Assembly: GCF_025755255.1 (NCBI RefSeq)
Contig: NZ_JALIEB010000008.1
Coordinates: 124,001 to 188,000, forward strand
DNA length: 64,000 nucleotides
Direction: 5' to 3'
Origin: Roseobacter sinensis
Lineage (GTDB): Bacteria > Pseudomonadota > Alphaproteobacteria > Rhodobacterales > Rhodobacteraceae
Shown here: positions 37,186 through 46,626 of the stretch, piece after piece
Numbering within the stretch: position 1 is the stretch's first letter
How the letters are laid out: each line of letters opens with the position of its first letter
Position numbers and translations under genes: made by a program
The notes under the pieces: model-generated
Database searches by the model: none
What the model was told of the DNA's origin: nothing
What the model saw: only the letters and a program-made list of their open reading frames with translations

Positions 37186-38219
37186 CCCCCAATGCCCCAG
37201 CGCGCATAAGCGCCCCAGAACCACTCGAATTTGGCTGCAAAGGCCACAAAGACCACCCAGACGAGGCTGAACGGCAGGAAGACTTTCCAGCCCAGCCGCA
37301 TGAGCTGGTCATAGCGGTAGCGGGGCGTGATCGCCTTCACCATCGCGAAGATGAAGAAGAAGAACGCCATCTTCGCGACCATCCAGAGCGCCCCATCGGG
37401 CAGCCCCGGAATGGGCGAGAGCCAACCGCCGAAGAACAAGAGCGAGGTCAGCGCGCACATCAGGAAGATCGCGATGTATTCGCCAGCCATGAAGAGCAGG
37501 AAGGGTGTTGAGGAATACTCCACCTGATAGCCCGCCACCAACTCAGACTCCGCCTCGGGCAGATCAAACGGTGGGCGATTGGTCTCGGCCAGACAGCTGA
37601 TGAAGAACAGGAACACCATCGGGAAATGCGGCAGCCAGTACCAGCTGAAGAAACCATAGGGCCCGTCCTGTGCGGCCACGATGCCGCCAAAGTTCATCGA
37701 CCCGGTCGAGATGATCACCCCGATGATGATCAGCCCCAGCGACACCTCGTAAGAAATCATCTGCGCGGCGGACCGCAGGCTCCCGAGGAATGGATACTTC
37801 GAGTTCGACGCCCAGCCGCCCATGATCACGCCGTAGACCTCCAGCGAGGAGACGGCGAAGACGAAGAGGATGGCGACGTTGATGTCGGACAAAACCCACG
37901 TCTCGTTGAAGGGGATCACCGCCCAGGCGATCAGCGCCAGCACGAAAGACGTCATCGGCGCCAGCATGAAGACGGTCTTGTCCGCGCCGGCGGGCACCAC
38001 GACCTCTTTCACCACATATTTGAGCGCGTCCGCCACGGTCTGCAACAGCCCGAAGGTGCCGACCACATTCGGCCCGCGCCGCATCTGCACTGCAGCCCAG
38101 ATCTTGCGGTCGCCGTAAACCAAGAACAGCAGCGAGATCATCACAAAGCCAACAACCGCAAGCACTTGCGCCAGTATGATCACGGCAATGCCGCCCGGGG
38201 TGGTAAAGAAATCAGCCAT
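37182..38219 (-). CDS. nuoH: NADH-quinone oxidoreductase subunit H
   Basis: 345 residues, eight hydrophobic helices; joins the peripheral and membrane arms and lines the quinone channel. Key stretches [37 protein letters not shown] (split by eye) and [20 protein letters not shown] are conserved, including the acidic loop near residue 215. Confidence 0.98.
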   Translation of the reverse strand: MADFFTTPGGIAVIILAQVLAVVGFVMISLLFLVYGDRKIWAAVQMRRGPNVVGTFGLLQTVADALKYVVKEVVVPAGADKTVFMLAPMTSFVLALIAWAVIPFNETWVLSDINVAILFVFAVSSLEVYGVIMGGWASNSKYPFLGSLRSAAQMISYEVSLGLIIIGVIISTGSMNFGGIVAAQDGPYGFFSWYWLPHFPMVFLFFISCLAETNRPPFDLPEAESELVAGYQVEYSSTPFLLFMAGEYIAIFLMCALTSLLFFGGWLSPIPGLPDGALWMVAKMAFFFFIFAMVKAITPRYRYDQLMRLGWKVFLPFSLVWVVFVAFAAKFEWFWGAYARWGIGG

Positions 38220-38225
38220 AGGTCC

Positions 38226-38609
38226 TCACACCGTGGGAATGCGTTTTTGCCTGCAGTGCGCGGCGACCGCCGCCGCGTCGATCACCCGGATACCGCGCGG
38301 CCGCTCCACCGAGGTGATGTAAACAACATCTGCCGCCCAGACGCCACCCTCTCTGTCGAAATTCGAGCGCACGTATCGCGCATATGGCACAGCATCTTCC
38401 TGCATGAAAGACGCCACGGCGCAATCCGCATATTCAAAGACCGTGGCCGCGGTACGCGCCTTGGTCATGCGCGCCTCGACTTGTACGAGATCACCTGCGA
38501 GCTGCGTGATCTCGGCGCCCAGATAGTCGGGCACGAAATCCGAGGCCAGCGGCGCCCGTTCCGTGCAGGCCGCCAGCAGAACCGCCGAGGTCAGCACAGC
38601 CCCTCTCAT
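38226..38609 (-). CDS. Small lipoprotein between nuoG and nuoH
   Basis: 127 residues, starting [15 protein letters not shown]: lipobox LAAC, lipidated Cys15. The mature part is a small alpha/beta domain with a conserved-looking [12 protein letters not shown] and [12 protein letters not shown]. No known family. ATGA overlap with the nuoG stop. An outer-membrane or periplasmic face is inferred. Confidence 0.7.
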   Translation of the reverse strand: MRGAVLTSAVLLAACTERAPLASDFVPDYLGAEITQLAGDLVQVEARMTKARTAATVFEYADCAVASFMQEDAVPYARYVRSNFDREGGVWAADVVYITSVERPRGIRVIDAAAVAAHCRQKRIPTV

Positions 38610-40642
38610 TCCGCCGCAAGCGCCTCCTGTCGGCGCGCCTTGGCATTGGCCGAAAGCTCCGCCATCAGCTCGGACGCGCGGGCAATCGGATTGGTCAGAT
38701 AGAAGTCCGTGACGGCACTGTGGAAGTCGCCGGACCCCAGAGCACCCTTTTCGAGCGCCTGCCACGCGTTTTCCGGCACCTCGTCGATGTCACCCAGATG
38801 CGGATGCCGTTTGACCAGTTCCTGGCGCAATTGGCCGAGGCTGTCGAAGGGAAAGCCGAACCCACCCGGGATCGGAATGTTCCGCAGCTGTCCCGCAATC
38901 GCCCGGAGGATGGCCCAGTTCGGCTTGGCTTCGCCCGGCGGGAAGCCCGCGCGCGCAGCCAATTGCGGGCGACCTTCGGTGTTCACGAACAGCCCGTCTT
39001 CTTCGGTATAGGCCGCGCCCGGCAGGATGATGTCGGCGCGATGCGCCCCCCGGTCGCCGTGGCTGCCCTGGTAGATCACGAAGGGGCCCTCGGCGATGTC
39101 GATCTCATCAGCCCCGAGGTTATAGATCACCTCGGCCTGCTGGACCGCCGCCATCCCGTCGGGGTTTGTCGCATCCACGTCCATCGCGCCAACGCGGGAG
39201 GCTGCGCTGTGCAGCACCAGAAGCTTGCCGCCGGATTTCTCGCAAATGCCCTGCACCTCGGCGAGCACGGCGGCACCATCCTCACCGGTCAGCGCGCCCT
39301 GCCCCACGACCACAACGCAATTCTTGTCGTGCAACTCGGTCATGTCGAGCCCGGCCACATGCGCCAGCGTCGCGCGATCCGTGCCCATATGCTCGTACTC
39401 ATAGGTCAGATCGACCGCTTCACCGACGACGATCACATCGGCTCCCTTGGTCCAGGCCTTGCGGATGCGCGCATTCAGAACCGGGGCTTCGAGCGCGGGA
39501 TTTGTCCCGACAAGCAGGATTTTGTCCGCAAACTCAAGGTCCTCAATGGTCGCGGTGCCGACATAGGCCGAGCGGTTGCCGGCGGGCAGCTTCGCCCCAT
39601 CGGTCCGGCACTCCACAACCCCGCCGAGACCCTCGATCAGCGTCTTCAGCGCGAATGCAGCCTCCACCGGCGCTAGATCGCCCACCATACCGGCCACCTT
39701 GCCGCCGGTCAGCGCCTTCGCCGTCGCTTCCAGCGCCTCGGGCCAGGTCGCAGGCCGCAGCTTGCCGTTCTCGCGGATGTAGGGCTTGTCGAGCCGCTGC
39801 CGCCGCAGCCCGTCCCAGACAAAGCGCGTCTTGTCCGAGATCCACTCTTCGTTCACGCCGTCGTGGTTGCGCGGCAAAAAGCGCATCACTTCGCGGCCCT
39901 TGGTATCGACGCGGATGTTCGACCCCAGCGCATCCATGATGTCGATGCTCTCGGTCTTGGTCAGCTCCCAAGGCCGCGCGGTGAAGGCATAGGGCTTTGA
40001 GACCAATGCGCCAACGGGGCACAAGTCAATGATATTGCCTTGCAAATTAGAGTCGAGCGTCTGCCCGAGATAGGAGGTGATCTCCGCATCCTCGCCCCGG
40101 CCAGTCTGGCCCATCTGGTGAATGCCCGCCACCTCGGTGGTGAACCGCACGCAGCGGGTGCAGGAGATGCAGCGGGTCATGTGCGTCTCGACCAGCGGGC
40201 CCAGATCGAGATCTTCGACAGCGCGTTTCGGCTCGCGATACCGCGAGAAATCCACGCCATAGGCCATCGCCTGGTCCTGCAGGTCGCATTCGCCGCCCTG
40301 GTCGCAGATCGGGCAATCGAGCGGGTGGTTGATGAGCAGGAACTCCATCACCCCCTCGCGCGCCTTCTTGACCATGGGCGAGTTGGTCTTGACCACCGGC
40401 GGCTGACCCTCCGGCCCCGGCCGCAAGTCCTTCACCTGCATCGCACAGGAGGCGGCGGGTTTGGGTGGCCCGCCCACCACTTCGACCAGACACATGCGGC
40501 AGTTCCCCGCAATCGTCAGTCGCTCGTGATAGCAGAACCGCGGAATTTCGATGCCCGCTTCTTCGCAGGCCTGGATCAGCGTCATCGCACCGTCCACCTC
40601 GATCTCGGTCCCGTCGATGACAACCTTTCGTAAGTCGCTCAT
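38606..40642 (-). CDS. nuoG: NADH-quinone oxidoreductase subunit G
   Basis: 678 residues. The N-terminal ferredoxin domain with [22 protein letters not shown] carries the [2Fe-2S] cluster (N1b). [18 protein letters not shown] and the [14 protein letters not shown] set give the [4Fe-4S] clusters, followed by a molybdopterin-oxidoreductase-like C-terminal region without the cofactor site. Length fits Rhodobacteraceae NuoG. Confidence 0.97.
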   Translation of the reverse strand: MSDLRKVVIDGTEIEVDGAMTLIQACEEAGIEIPRFCYHERLTIAGNCRMCLVEVVGGPPKPAASCAMQVKDLRPGPEGQPPVVKTNSPMVKKAREGVMEFLLINHPLDCPICDQGGECDLQDQAMAYGVDFSRYREPKRAVEDLDLGPLVETHMTRCISCTRCVRFTTEVAGIHQMGQTGRGEDAEITSYLGQTLDSNLQGNIIDLCPVGALVSKPYAFTARPWELTKTESIDIMDALGSNIRVDTKGREVMRFLPRNHDGVNEEWISDKTRFVWDGLRRQRLDKPYIRENGKLRPATWPEALEATAKALTGGKVAGMVGDLAPVEAAFALKTLIEGLGGVVECRTDGAKLPAGNRSAYVGTATIEDLEFADKILLVGTNPALEAPVLNARIRKAWTKGADVIVVGEAVDLTYEYEHMGTDRATLAHVAGLDMTELHDKNCVVVVGQGALTGEDGAAVLAEVQGICEKSGGKLLVLHSAASRVGAMDVDATNPDGMAAVQQAEVIYNLGADEIDIAEGPFVIYQGSHGDRGAHRADIILPGAAYTEEDGLFVNTEGRPQLAARAGFPPGEAKPNWAILRAIAGQLRNIPIPGGFGFPFDSLGQLRQELVKRHPHLGDIDEVPENAWQALEKGALGSGDFHSAVTDFYLTNPIARASELMAELSANAKARRQEALAAE

Positions 40643-40690
40643 ATCACTCGCCTCTCGCTCCGGCCCGCCCGCCTCTTGCAGCGGCGCGCC

Positions 40691-41098
40691 CTATTCCTCT
40701 GCCCGCAGCAGCACGCCCACCGTGCTGTTGCGTGCGATTTCCTCTTTGCCAAGCGCACAATAGCCCGCCTGATCCATCGTCAAATCCTTCGACGCCATGT
40801 ATTGCTGGGCCCTGGCGCGCAGCCGGTCCTTCTCGACATCCGAGTCCACATGGGCGTCGATCTCCGCCTGAGTATAGCCCATGTCCTTCGCTTGTTGGCT
40901 CAAATTCTGCAATGCAGAAAGCGCCGGCAGAATGCGCGCCGAGATCTCCGGGCAGTTCTTGCGGATCTGATCCGCCAGCCCGATTGCGAACAGCCCATCG
41001 TCAATGGGCTTTACCTCGCGTAGCGGCGGCTTGGCCAGCCCGACCTGCGGTGCAGCCACAAGCGCCCCAAGCATCAGTGAGACAACGAATTTCCTCAT
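40691..41098 (-). CDS. DUF5333 protein, copy 2, exported
   Basis: 135 residues. Signal peptide MRKFVVSLMLGALVAAPQVGLA, written here as residues 1-22, without lipobox. The mature part is a helical domain with DQIRKNCPEISARI, MGYTQAEIDAHVDSDVEKDRLRARA and GYCALGKEEIARNSTVGVLL. This matches the Rhodobacteraceae DUF5333 type: two conserved cysteines and an N-terminal C-P pattern. Function unknown. It precedes nuoG by 48 bases. Confidence 0.72.
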   Translation of the reverse strand: MRKFVVSLMLGALVAAPQVGLAKPPLREVKPIDDGLFAIGLADQIRKNCPEISARILPALSALQNLSQQAKDMGYTQAEIDAHVDSDVEKDRLRARAQQYMASKDLTMDQAGYCALGKEEIARNSTVGVLLRAEE

Positions 41099-41127
41099 AT
41101 CCAACCTCCTGCAGGGCACACCGCGCA

Positions 41128-41149
41128 CCCCATCCCCTCAGAGATGGGG
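41128..41149. repeat. 7-bp hairpin inside the nuo operon
   Basis: CCCCATC (41128-41134) pairs with GATGGGG (41143-41149) around an 8-base loop, in the 97-base gap between the lipoprotein gene and the DUF5333 gene. No T tract. It may slow transcription or protect a processed end. Confidence 0.3.
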
Positions 41150-41195
41150 GCCGGGGCGGCCGCTATGCAATAGCAGGGATATGACGGGTGGCGGA

Positions 41196-41519
41196 TCACT
41201 GCGGACAGGCCCCTTCCAGCGTCAGCGTGTCATTGGCAATCGGCAGCACCTCATCGGCATCATCGGGGCCCACGACCCACTCGATGGCCGAGCTGCCGTA
41301 TTCGTTCACACAGAAGACAGTCGCCTCATAGCGCGCCGCCTCCCGCGCACCCAGCAGCGAGGCCGAGACCGGCGCTGCCGTCACCTGGAACTTGTGCCGC
41401 TCATCGAGATCACTGATGCCCGTTCGATAGAATTGCCCGTCAAAGGCGATGTCCTCCGCCCCGCTGCCACAGGCTGTGAGCAGTCCTGCCATCATCAAAA
41501 TCGTGTAAACTGGTCTCAT
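41196..41519 (-). CDS. Small lipoprotein of the nuo operon
   Basis: 107 residues. Signal with lipobox LLTAC, lipidated Cys17. Beta-rich mature part with VCVNEYG, FYRTGISDLDERHKFQVTAAP and a final cysteine (GACPQ); a disulfide between the two later cysteines is possible. No family recognised. It starts 4 bases after the DUF3291 gene ends. The 97-base gap after it is one of the few in the operon. Confidence 0.7.
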   Translation of the reverse strand: MRPVYTILMMAGLLTACGSGAEDIAFDGQFYRTGISDLDERHKFQVTAAPVSASLLGAREAARYEATVFCVNEYGSSAIEWVVGPDDADEVLPIANDTLTLEGACPQ

Positions 41520-41523
41520 CTTT

Positions 41524-42018
41524 CTACTCCGCCGCGACAGGTGCGCACCGGTTGCCCTGCCACTGGCTTGCTTGCTTCAGGTGCGCCCAGCCAAACGCGT
41601 GGTCGCTGTCTCCGTGGGTCTTGAGGTGCTCGAGCCGCGCCAGGGCCTCCTCCAGCGTCGGGCGGTGGTCTTCCGGCACCCACCACATCACGAAATGCAT
41701 CTCTCCCAGCACCTCGAACCACTCCGCGCGCCGCTGGTAGAATTGCTTGTGGATCGTGCCCCAGACGAATGTCTCGAGCTGCTCGACGCTCTCCCAGACG
41801 CTCAGGTTCGGCACGAACCTTGGGTCGCCCCCAATCGCGTTCTCGGTATTGCCCGTGCCCGGCGCGCCCGAGCCTTCCATCATCCAGACAAACCCGGGCA
41901 TCCGTTTGCCCAAGCCGTTGATCCGGTCGATGTTCGCCATGAACTCTGCCACGCGCGGATCGTCCAGTGGGGCCACCAACCGGCCGACGTTGAGCTCTGC
42001 GAGGTGATATCTGCCCAT
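41524..42018 (-). CDS. DUF3291 domain protein
   Basis: 164 residues, cytosolic. The family pattern is clear: an opening YHLAELNVGRLVAPLDDPRV, NIDRINGLGKRMPGFVWMM, then LSVWESVEQLETFVWGTIH and a FVMWWVPEDHRPTLEEALARL ending. Such proteins resemble dimeric alpha/beta-barrel monooxygenases (polyketide or haem degradation folds). No obvious catalytic residues beyond family histidines. It lies 4 bases after the DUF5333 lipoprotein gene. Confidence 0.85.
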   Translation of the reverse strand: MGRYHLAELNVGRLVAPLDDPRVAEFMANIDRINGLGKRMPGFVWMMEGSGAPGTGNTENAIGGDPRFVPNLSVWESVEQLETFVWGTIHKQFYQRRAEWFEVLGEMHFVMWWVPEDHRPTLEEALARLEHLKTHGDSDHAFGWAHLKQASQWQGNRCAPVAAE

Positions 42019-42022
42019 CTCT

Positions 42023-42514
42023 TCAGACCTGCCTTTCTGTGTCGATCAGGAACCGCGCGACCTTGCTGTTCGCGGCGAGCTCCGCCTTGCCAGCCGCGCA
42101 GAAGGTCTCGGGCCTGTCCTCGTCCAGCAGCCAGCGCTGGATATAGGCGCTCTGATCCGCCGAGAGCCGCCGCTGGAACTCGGCATTCTCATCCAGCCCC
42201 TTGAAGATCGCGTCCATCTGGTTCGGCGTGATGCCGTCCTCCAGCACCCGTTCCTTCAGATCGCGCAGCATCCGGTCTTCCTCCACCTGGCTGAAGGCGA
42301 TGGTGTCGCAGTTGTCCGAGATGTAGCCAGCTGCCGAGAGCGGCACGATCTCGTCATATATATAATTCAGCGACGGCCCCCCGCCCTCCGTGGTGCCGAA
42401 GATGTCTCCAGGCGTCCCCTGCGGCGCCACGCCCACCGGCCCACAAGCGGCCAGCGCCAGCGTCGCGGCCCCCGTCACGGCCCAACCGGGGCAGGATGGG
42501 CGCAGCTGCCTCAT
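42023..42514 (-). CDS. DUF5333 protein, copy 1, lipoprotein
   Basis: 163 residues. Signal and lipobox LALAAC, lipidated Cys24. The mature part contains AGYISDNCDTIAFSQVEED and ETFCAAGKAELAANSKVARFL, similar in layout to the protein at 40691: a cysteine near the first helix, a second cysteine before the (A)GK-E-(I/L)A-NS segment. ATGA overlap with the 46-residue upstream gene. Two related proteins in one operon suggest duplication. Confidence 0.72.
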   Translation of the reverse strand: MRQLRPSCPGWAVTGAATLALAACGPVGVAPQGTPGDIFGTTEGGGPSLNYIYDEIVPLSAAGYISDNCDTIAFSQVEEDRMLRDLKERVLEDGITPNQMDAIFKGLDENAEFQRRLSADQSAYIQRWLLDEDRPETFCAAGKAELAANSKVARFLIDTERQV

Positions 42515-42651
42515 GCCGCCGCTCCGCAGGGTCGCCTGGCCCAAACGCCCGAACCGGTCACGATCTCGACCAGAAGCTGGTCCTCCCAATTGAATTGGAG
42601 CGCGCCGATGTTGGATTCAGCGAGGTGCATCTTTGAGCTGCGACGAGTCAT
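42511..42651 (-). CDS. 46-residue protein, possible DUF3291 remnant
   Basis: ATG at 42651 shares 4 nt with the stop of the membrane protein upstream (ATGA), and its stop shares 4 nt with the DUF5333 lipoprotein start. Residues 8-17 read MHLAESNIGAL, similar to the first strand of the DUF3291 protein two genes downstream (HLAELNVGRL), but the rest differs. It could be a truncated duplicate or a short real gene that keeps the reading chain. Confidence is limited by its size. Confidence 0.4.
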   Translation of the reverse strand: MTRRSSKMHLAESNIGALQFNWEDQLLVEIVTGSGVWARRPCGAAA

Positions 42652-42965
42652 CTTTGCCCCCCAGACACCTGAGGTTGATATCGAAGGGCGATCGTCCACA
42701 GCATCGCGGTCAAAAGAACGGGAGAAAGCACGTTTGCCCAAAAGAACAACAGGCTGCCGCCAGTCCTGCCGAGGTCAGCGACAAAACGGACATCCAGCCC
42801 AACTATGTTGAACACCATCATCAGGAAGATCAGCAGTGGTCCCGATGCTGCGAGCACACACATGATCCGCCATGTAAAGCCGCCGCCCGTCCTCATGCCC
42901 AATCTCCAAAAGCAAATCGCACAGGAGGTCAGACAAAAATAGGTGAGGGCCAGCCAAGCGAGCAT
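42648..42965 (-). CDS. Three-helix membrane protein of the nuo operon
   Basis: 105 residues. Hydrophobic segments at about 2-20, 30-55 and 72-92, with short charged loops (RRLGMRTGG is not exact; RLGMRTGGGFTWR). The ends are a short N-terminus and a polar basic tail. No family recognised. Starts 4 bases after the nuoF stop. Confidence 0.6.
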   Translation of the reverse strand: MLAWLALTYFCLTSCAICFWRLGMRTGGGFTWRIMCVLAASGPLLIFLMMVFNIVGLDVRFVADLGRTGGSLLFFWANVLSPVLLTAMLWTIALRYQPQVSGGQR

Positions 42966-42969
42966 TCAA

Positions 42970-44265
42970 TCACTCCGCCGCCACCGCGCTCACGCGGCCC
43001 GTGCGCTTGTGCTTGATGCGGTCCTCGATCTCGTCGCGGAAGTGGCGGATGAGGCCCTGAATGGGCCAGGCCGCTGCGTCGCCGAGGGCGCAGATCGTGT
43101 GGCCCTCCACCTGCTTCGTCACGTCGAGCAGCATATCGATCTCCTCGACCTCCGCCTCGCCGGTCACCAGCCGGTCCATCACCCGCATCATCCAGCCGGT
43201 GCCCTCGCGGCAGGGCGTGCATTGGCCGCAGGACTCGTGCTTGTAGAACTTCGACAACCGCCAGATCGCCTTGATCACATCGGTCGAGTTGTCCATCACG
43301 ATCACCGCCGCCGTGCCGAGGCCTGACCGCTGTTCGCGCAGGTAGTCGAAATCCATGATCGCCTCGCGCATGTCCTTGCCCGGAATGCAAGGCACGGAGG
43401 AGCCGCCGGGGATCACCGCCTTGAGGTTGTCCCAGCCGCCGCGAATGCCGCCGCAGTGGGTCTCGATCAGCTCCTCGAAGGTGATCGACATGGCCTCTTC
43501 GACCACACAGGGGTTGTTCACATGGCCAGAGACCGCAAAGAGTTTCGTCCCTGCGTTGTTCGCCCGGCCAAAGCTCGCGAACCACTCCGGGCCCCGCCGC
43601 AGGATCGTTGGCACAACGGCGATGGATTCCACGTTGTTCACCGTGGTCGGGCAGCCATAAAGCCCCGCGCCCGCCGGGAAGGGCGGCTTCATGCGCGGCA
43701 TGCCCTTCTTGCCCTCAAGACTTTCGAGCAGCGCGGTTTCCTCACCGCAGATATAGGCACCCGCCCCGTGGTGCAGATAGAGATCGAAATCCCAGCCGGA
43801 GCCCGCCGCATTCTTGCCGACAAGCCCCGCGTCATAAGCCTCGTCAATCGCGGCCTGTAGCGCCTCCTTCTCACGGATGTACTCGCCACGGATGTAGATG
43901 TAGCAGGCATGCGCGCCCATGGCGAAAGATGCGATCAGGCAGCCTTCGACCAGCGTATGCGGGTCGTGCCGCATGATCTCGCGGTCCTTGCAGGTGCCGG
44001 GCTCGGATTCATCCGCGTTCACCACCAGATAGGCCGGGCGCCCGTCGCTCTCCTTCGGCATGAAGGACCACTTGAGCCCGGTCGGGAAACCCGCGCCGCC
44101 GCGTCCGCGCAAACCAGAGGCCTTCATCTGGTCCACGATCCAGTCGCGGCCCTTCTTGATGATGTCCGCCGTGCCGTCCCAATGGCCGCGCGCCTGCGCC
44201 CCCTTCAGCGTGCGGTCATGCATGCCGTAGAGATTGGTAAAGATCCGGTCCTTGTCCTGAAGCAT
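42970..44265 (-). CDS. nuoF: NADH-quinone oxidoreductase subunit F
   Basis: NADH- and FMN-binding subunit with [4Fe-4S] cluster N3; 431 residues. [15 protein letters not shown] (FMN/NADH loop), [17 protein letters not shown] and the cluster motif [15 protein letters not shown] are present. The operon is locally rearranged relative to E. coli, with NuoE before NuoF separated by two accessory genes. Confidence 0.98.
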   Translation of the reverse strand: MLQDKDRIFTNLYGMHDRTLKGAQARGHWDGTADIIKKGRDWIVDQMKASGLRGRGGAGFPTGLKWSFMPKESDGRPAYLVVNADESEPGTCKDREIMRHDPHTLVEGCLIASFAMGAHACYIYIRGEYIREKEALQAAIDEAYDAGLVGKNAAGSGWDFDLYLHHGAGAYICGEETALLESLEGKKGMPRMKPPFPAGAGLYGCPTTVNNVESIAVVPTILRRGPEWFASFGRANNAGTKLFAVSGHVNNPCVVEEAMSITFEELIETHCGGIRGGWDNLKAVIPGGSSVPCIPGKDMREAIMDFDYLREQRSGLGTAAVIVMDNSTDVIKAIWRLSKFYKHESCGQCTPCREGTGWMMRVMDRLVTGEAEVEEIDMLLDVTKQVEGHTICALGDAAAWPIQGLIRHFRDEIEDRIKHKRTGRVSAVAAE

Positions 44266-44277
44266 CCGCTTCCCCTC

Positions 44278-44526
44278 TCACTCGGGCCCGCGCGCGGCCT
44301 TGCGCGCGCGCCGTATCTGTAATGACACCACCAGCGCCCAGAAGAGCCCCGCCAATGCCGCAAAATCGAAGAGAAACGCGTAGCGCCCGGGCATGCCCAG
44401 CTTCGGCCCCAGCCAGAGCGCCAGCAGCCACAGCCCCATGGTGCCCACGATCACAAGGCTCACCAACCGCCCCTTGGCGGCCAGTGCGCGCTCTTGCGCC
44501 TGCCTGTCCTGATCCTGCGCACTCAT
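44278..44526 (-). CDS. DUF5337 two-helix membrane protein
   Basis: 82 residues with a charged N-terminus (SAQDQDRQAQERALAAKGR) and two hydrophobic helices (about 24-42 and 52-70), a basic tail RRARKAARG. This matches the Rhodobacteraceae DUF5337 proteins that sit beside nuoF. Function unknown. Starts 41 bases after the hairpin-domain protein. Confidence 0.7.
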   Translation of the reverse strand: MSAQDQDRQAQERALAAKGRLVSLVIVGTMGLWLLALWLGPKLGMPGRYAFLFDFAALAGLFWALVVSLQIRRARKAARGPE

Positions 44527-44567
44527 GATCAGTTCTGCCTTTCCGTCTCTTCCGTGGCGGCCGCGGC

Positions 44568-45239
44568 CTATCCGCCGCTCGCCAGTTTCTTCGCCTGTCC
44601 GACCCAATCGTCCCGTTCGATCCGGCCCTTGAAGCGCAGCCGTTCATCGACCCAGGCGATATCCTCCTTGGTCAGCGCTGCCACTTGATCGAAGTGCCAG
44701 ATGCCCAGGGAGTTCAGCGTTTCCTCCAGCTTTGGTCCGACACCGCTGATCTTCTTCAGATCATCTGCGCCGCCGTCACGCGGGCCGTCGGTGAAGGTTC
44801 CGGGGCGGTCGGTGTCGGAGGTTACAACGGGCGCCACCTTCTTCGCCACTTTCTTGATGCCCTTGGTCTCAGGCTCTTTCTCGTAGGTCCACTCGCCTTT
44901 GCGAGCGGCCAGTTCCTCTTCCCCGGCCAGCCGCTTCGACGGCTGCACCTTCGGCGCCTCGCTTGCAGTCGTCGGGGCCGAGGCCGTCGCGGGAGCCGGG
45001 GCAGGCTTCGGAGCGGCGGCCACCTCGGCGCCCATGTCAGCCGGGCCGGGCAGTGGCCGGGTCATGATCCAGCTGATGATGGCCCCGAACACGATCCAAA
45101 CAACAAAGCCCGCAAAGGCGCCTTGCATAAAGCCCCAGTCGCCGAGCACCATCAGCAGCACTGCCGCCAAGACACCACCTGCCAAAGCCACGAGCCAGCT
45201 GCCCAGAGCCATCCCGATCATACCTTGATTGTTGTCCAT
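44568..45239 (-). CDS. Membrane protein with C-terminal hairpin domain shared with NuoE
   Basis: 223 residues. Two hydrophobic segments (about 8-30 and 38-60), an Ala/Pro-rich linker, a lysine-rich stretch and a C-terminal domain of about 65 residues (DDLKKISGVGPKLEETLNSL, then FDQVAALTKEDIAWVDERL). The domain is a helix-hairpin-helix-like fold and is about 60% identical by eye to the NuoE C-terminus in the same operon. It may recruit NuoE or bind the same partner. 70 bases separate it from nuoE. Confidence 0.75.
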   Translation of the reverse strand: MDNNQGMIGMALGSWLVALAGGVLAAVLLMVLGDWGFMQGAFAGFVVWIVFGAIISWIMTRPLPGPADMGAEVAAAPKPAPAPATASAPTTASEAPKVQPSKRLAGEEELAARKGEWTYEKEPETKGIKKVAKKVAPVVTSDTDRPGTFTDGPRDGGADDLKKISGVGPKLEETLNSLGIWHFDQVAALTKEDIAWVDERLRFKGRIERDDWVGQAKKLASGG

Positions 45240-45309
45240 CCCGTCCCTCTTTTCCTGTTGGTCGTCCGTTCAGACTCTCATTCTAACCAGCTTTTGCGCT
45301 TTTGGAAAT

Positions 45310-46323
45310 TCAGGTGGCCTTGTCCTCGGCCAGATCACGGGCCTGCTGCACCCAGTTGTCCCGGCTGACACGGCCCTTGAAGCCTTCGAGGTTCTCGTCG
45401 ACCCAGGCCACTTCCGCCTCGGTCCAGGCCGCGACCTGATCGAAGTGGAAAAACCCCATGGAATGAAGCAGCTTTTCGAGCTTCGGCCCGACGCCCTTGA
45501 TCTTCTTCAGATCGTCCGGCCGGCCTGCGCGCGCCTCGGTCAGGGTCGCCGGCTTCTCGCCGGTTGGCGCTGTCTCGGCCGACTTGGCCGACGGCTGCGA
45601 CGGCGTGTTCGCCGCCTTGGCCTGCCACGGCATGACCAGCGGCACCTCGGTCCCGTCGATCCGCTTGACCGTGTCGCCAATGTCGACCGCAAGCTGCACG
45701 GACGCGTTGTACTGGGTCTTGCCGCTGTCGTAGTCTGTCAGCGAGGTCAGCCCCTTGAGCGGTTCGGCCGCGTAGCGACCGTTCTGGGGGCCCGGGACCG
45801 GCACCTTGCCCGCCGCCAGTTCGTCGATGATCTCCCCCATCCGCTCGGCGGTCAGATCCTCGTAATAATCCTTGCCGATCTGAGCCATCGGCGCGTTCGA
45901 GCAGGAGCCGAGGCACTCGACCTCCTCCCAGGAGAAATTCCCGTCCGCCGACAGCGCATGCGGCTCGGGCGCGATCTTCTCCTTGCAGACGGCGACAAGG
46001 TCCTCCGCTCCGCAGATCATGCAGGAGGTCGTCCCACAAACCTGAATATGCGCAATTTTCCCAACGGGTTGCAGCTGAAACATAAAGTAGAATGTCGCGA
46101 CCTCCAGCGCCCGGATATAGCTGAGCCCCAGCATATCCGCGACCGTTTCGATCGCCGGTTTGCTGAGCCACCCCTCCTGCTCTTGCGCGCGCCACAGGAG
46201 CGGAATGATCGCCGACGCTTGCCGCCCCTCGGGGTATTTCGTGATCTGCCCCTCGGCCCAAGCGAGGTTGGCGTCGGTGAACGCGAAACTGTCGGGTTGG
46301 TCGGGATGAAGTCTGCGGAGCAT
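45310..46323 (-). CDS. nuoE: NADH-quinone oxidoreductase subunit E with C-terminal hairpin extension
   Basis: 337 residues. The N-terminal 170 residues form the thioredoxin-like domain with the [2Fe-2S] cluster cysteines in [14 protein letters not shown] and [10 protein letters not shown]. About 100 extra linker residues and a C-terminal domain ([36 protein letters not shown]) follow. E. coli NuoE is only 166 residues. Such extended NuoE is typical of this bacterial family. The ATG at 46323 has AAAGGA 8 bases upstream. Confidence 0.96.
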   Translation of the reverse strand: MLRRLHPDQPDSFAFTDANLAWAEGQITKYPEGRQASAIIPLLWRAQEQEGWLSKPAIETVADMLGLSYIRALEVATFYFMFQLQPVGKIAHIQVCGTTSCMICGAEDLVAVCKEKIAPEPHALSADGNFSWEEVECLGSCSNAPMAQIGKDYYEDLTAERMGEIIDELAAGKVPVPGPQNGRYAAEPLKGLTSLTDYDSGKTQYNASVQLAVDIGDTVKRIDGTEVPLVMPWQAKAANTPSQPSAKSAETAPTGEKPATLTEARAGRPDDLKKIKGVGPKLEKLLHSMGFFHFDQVAAWTEAEVAWVDENLEGFKGRVSRDNWVQQARDLAEDKAT

Positions 46324-46362
46324 GTCAGTGTCCTTTGGGTGCCTCACGGCACGTCGATGTCG

Positions 46363-46626
46363 TCAGAGGCGGTGAACCGCTTCGTGAGGTTTGGCGTTTG
46401 TCCAAAGACGCGGGGACGTATCGCAGTGTCCACCGTTCGGACAGATCTCAGGCGCCTCATAGCACTCCGCACCCGGGCCCGGATTGGTCCAATACTTCGG
46501 CGTTTCACAGGCCGGCCGCTCTGCCTGCTGCGTCTCGAGCGGTGCGGTCCCATCGGGGCCATCAGCAAACTTCAGGACCAGAGCCAGCGCCACGCAGAGG
46601 CCAAGCGCAATCATCCGGCCCGTCAT
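46363..46626 (-). CDS. Small hypothetical protein between nuoD and nuoE
   Basis: 87 residues: a hydrophobic N-terminal segment (about 4-20, an anchor or signal), then a cysteine-containing Pro-rich part ([30 protein letters not shown]). Five cysteines suggest disulfides or metal binding in the periplasm. Overlaps the nuoD stop by 4 nt (ATGA). No known family. Confidence 0.6.
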   Translation of the reverse strand: MTGRMIALGLCVALALVLKFADGPDGTAPLETQQAERPACETPKYWTNPGPGAECYEAPEICPNGGHCDTSPRLWTNAKPHEAVHRL

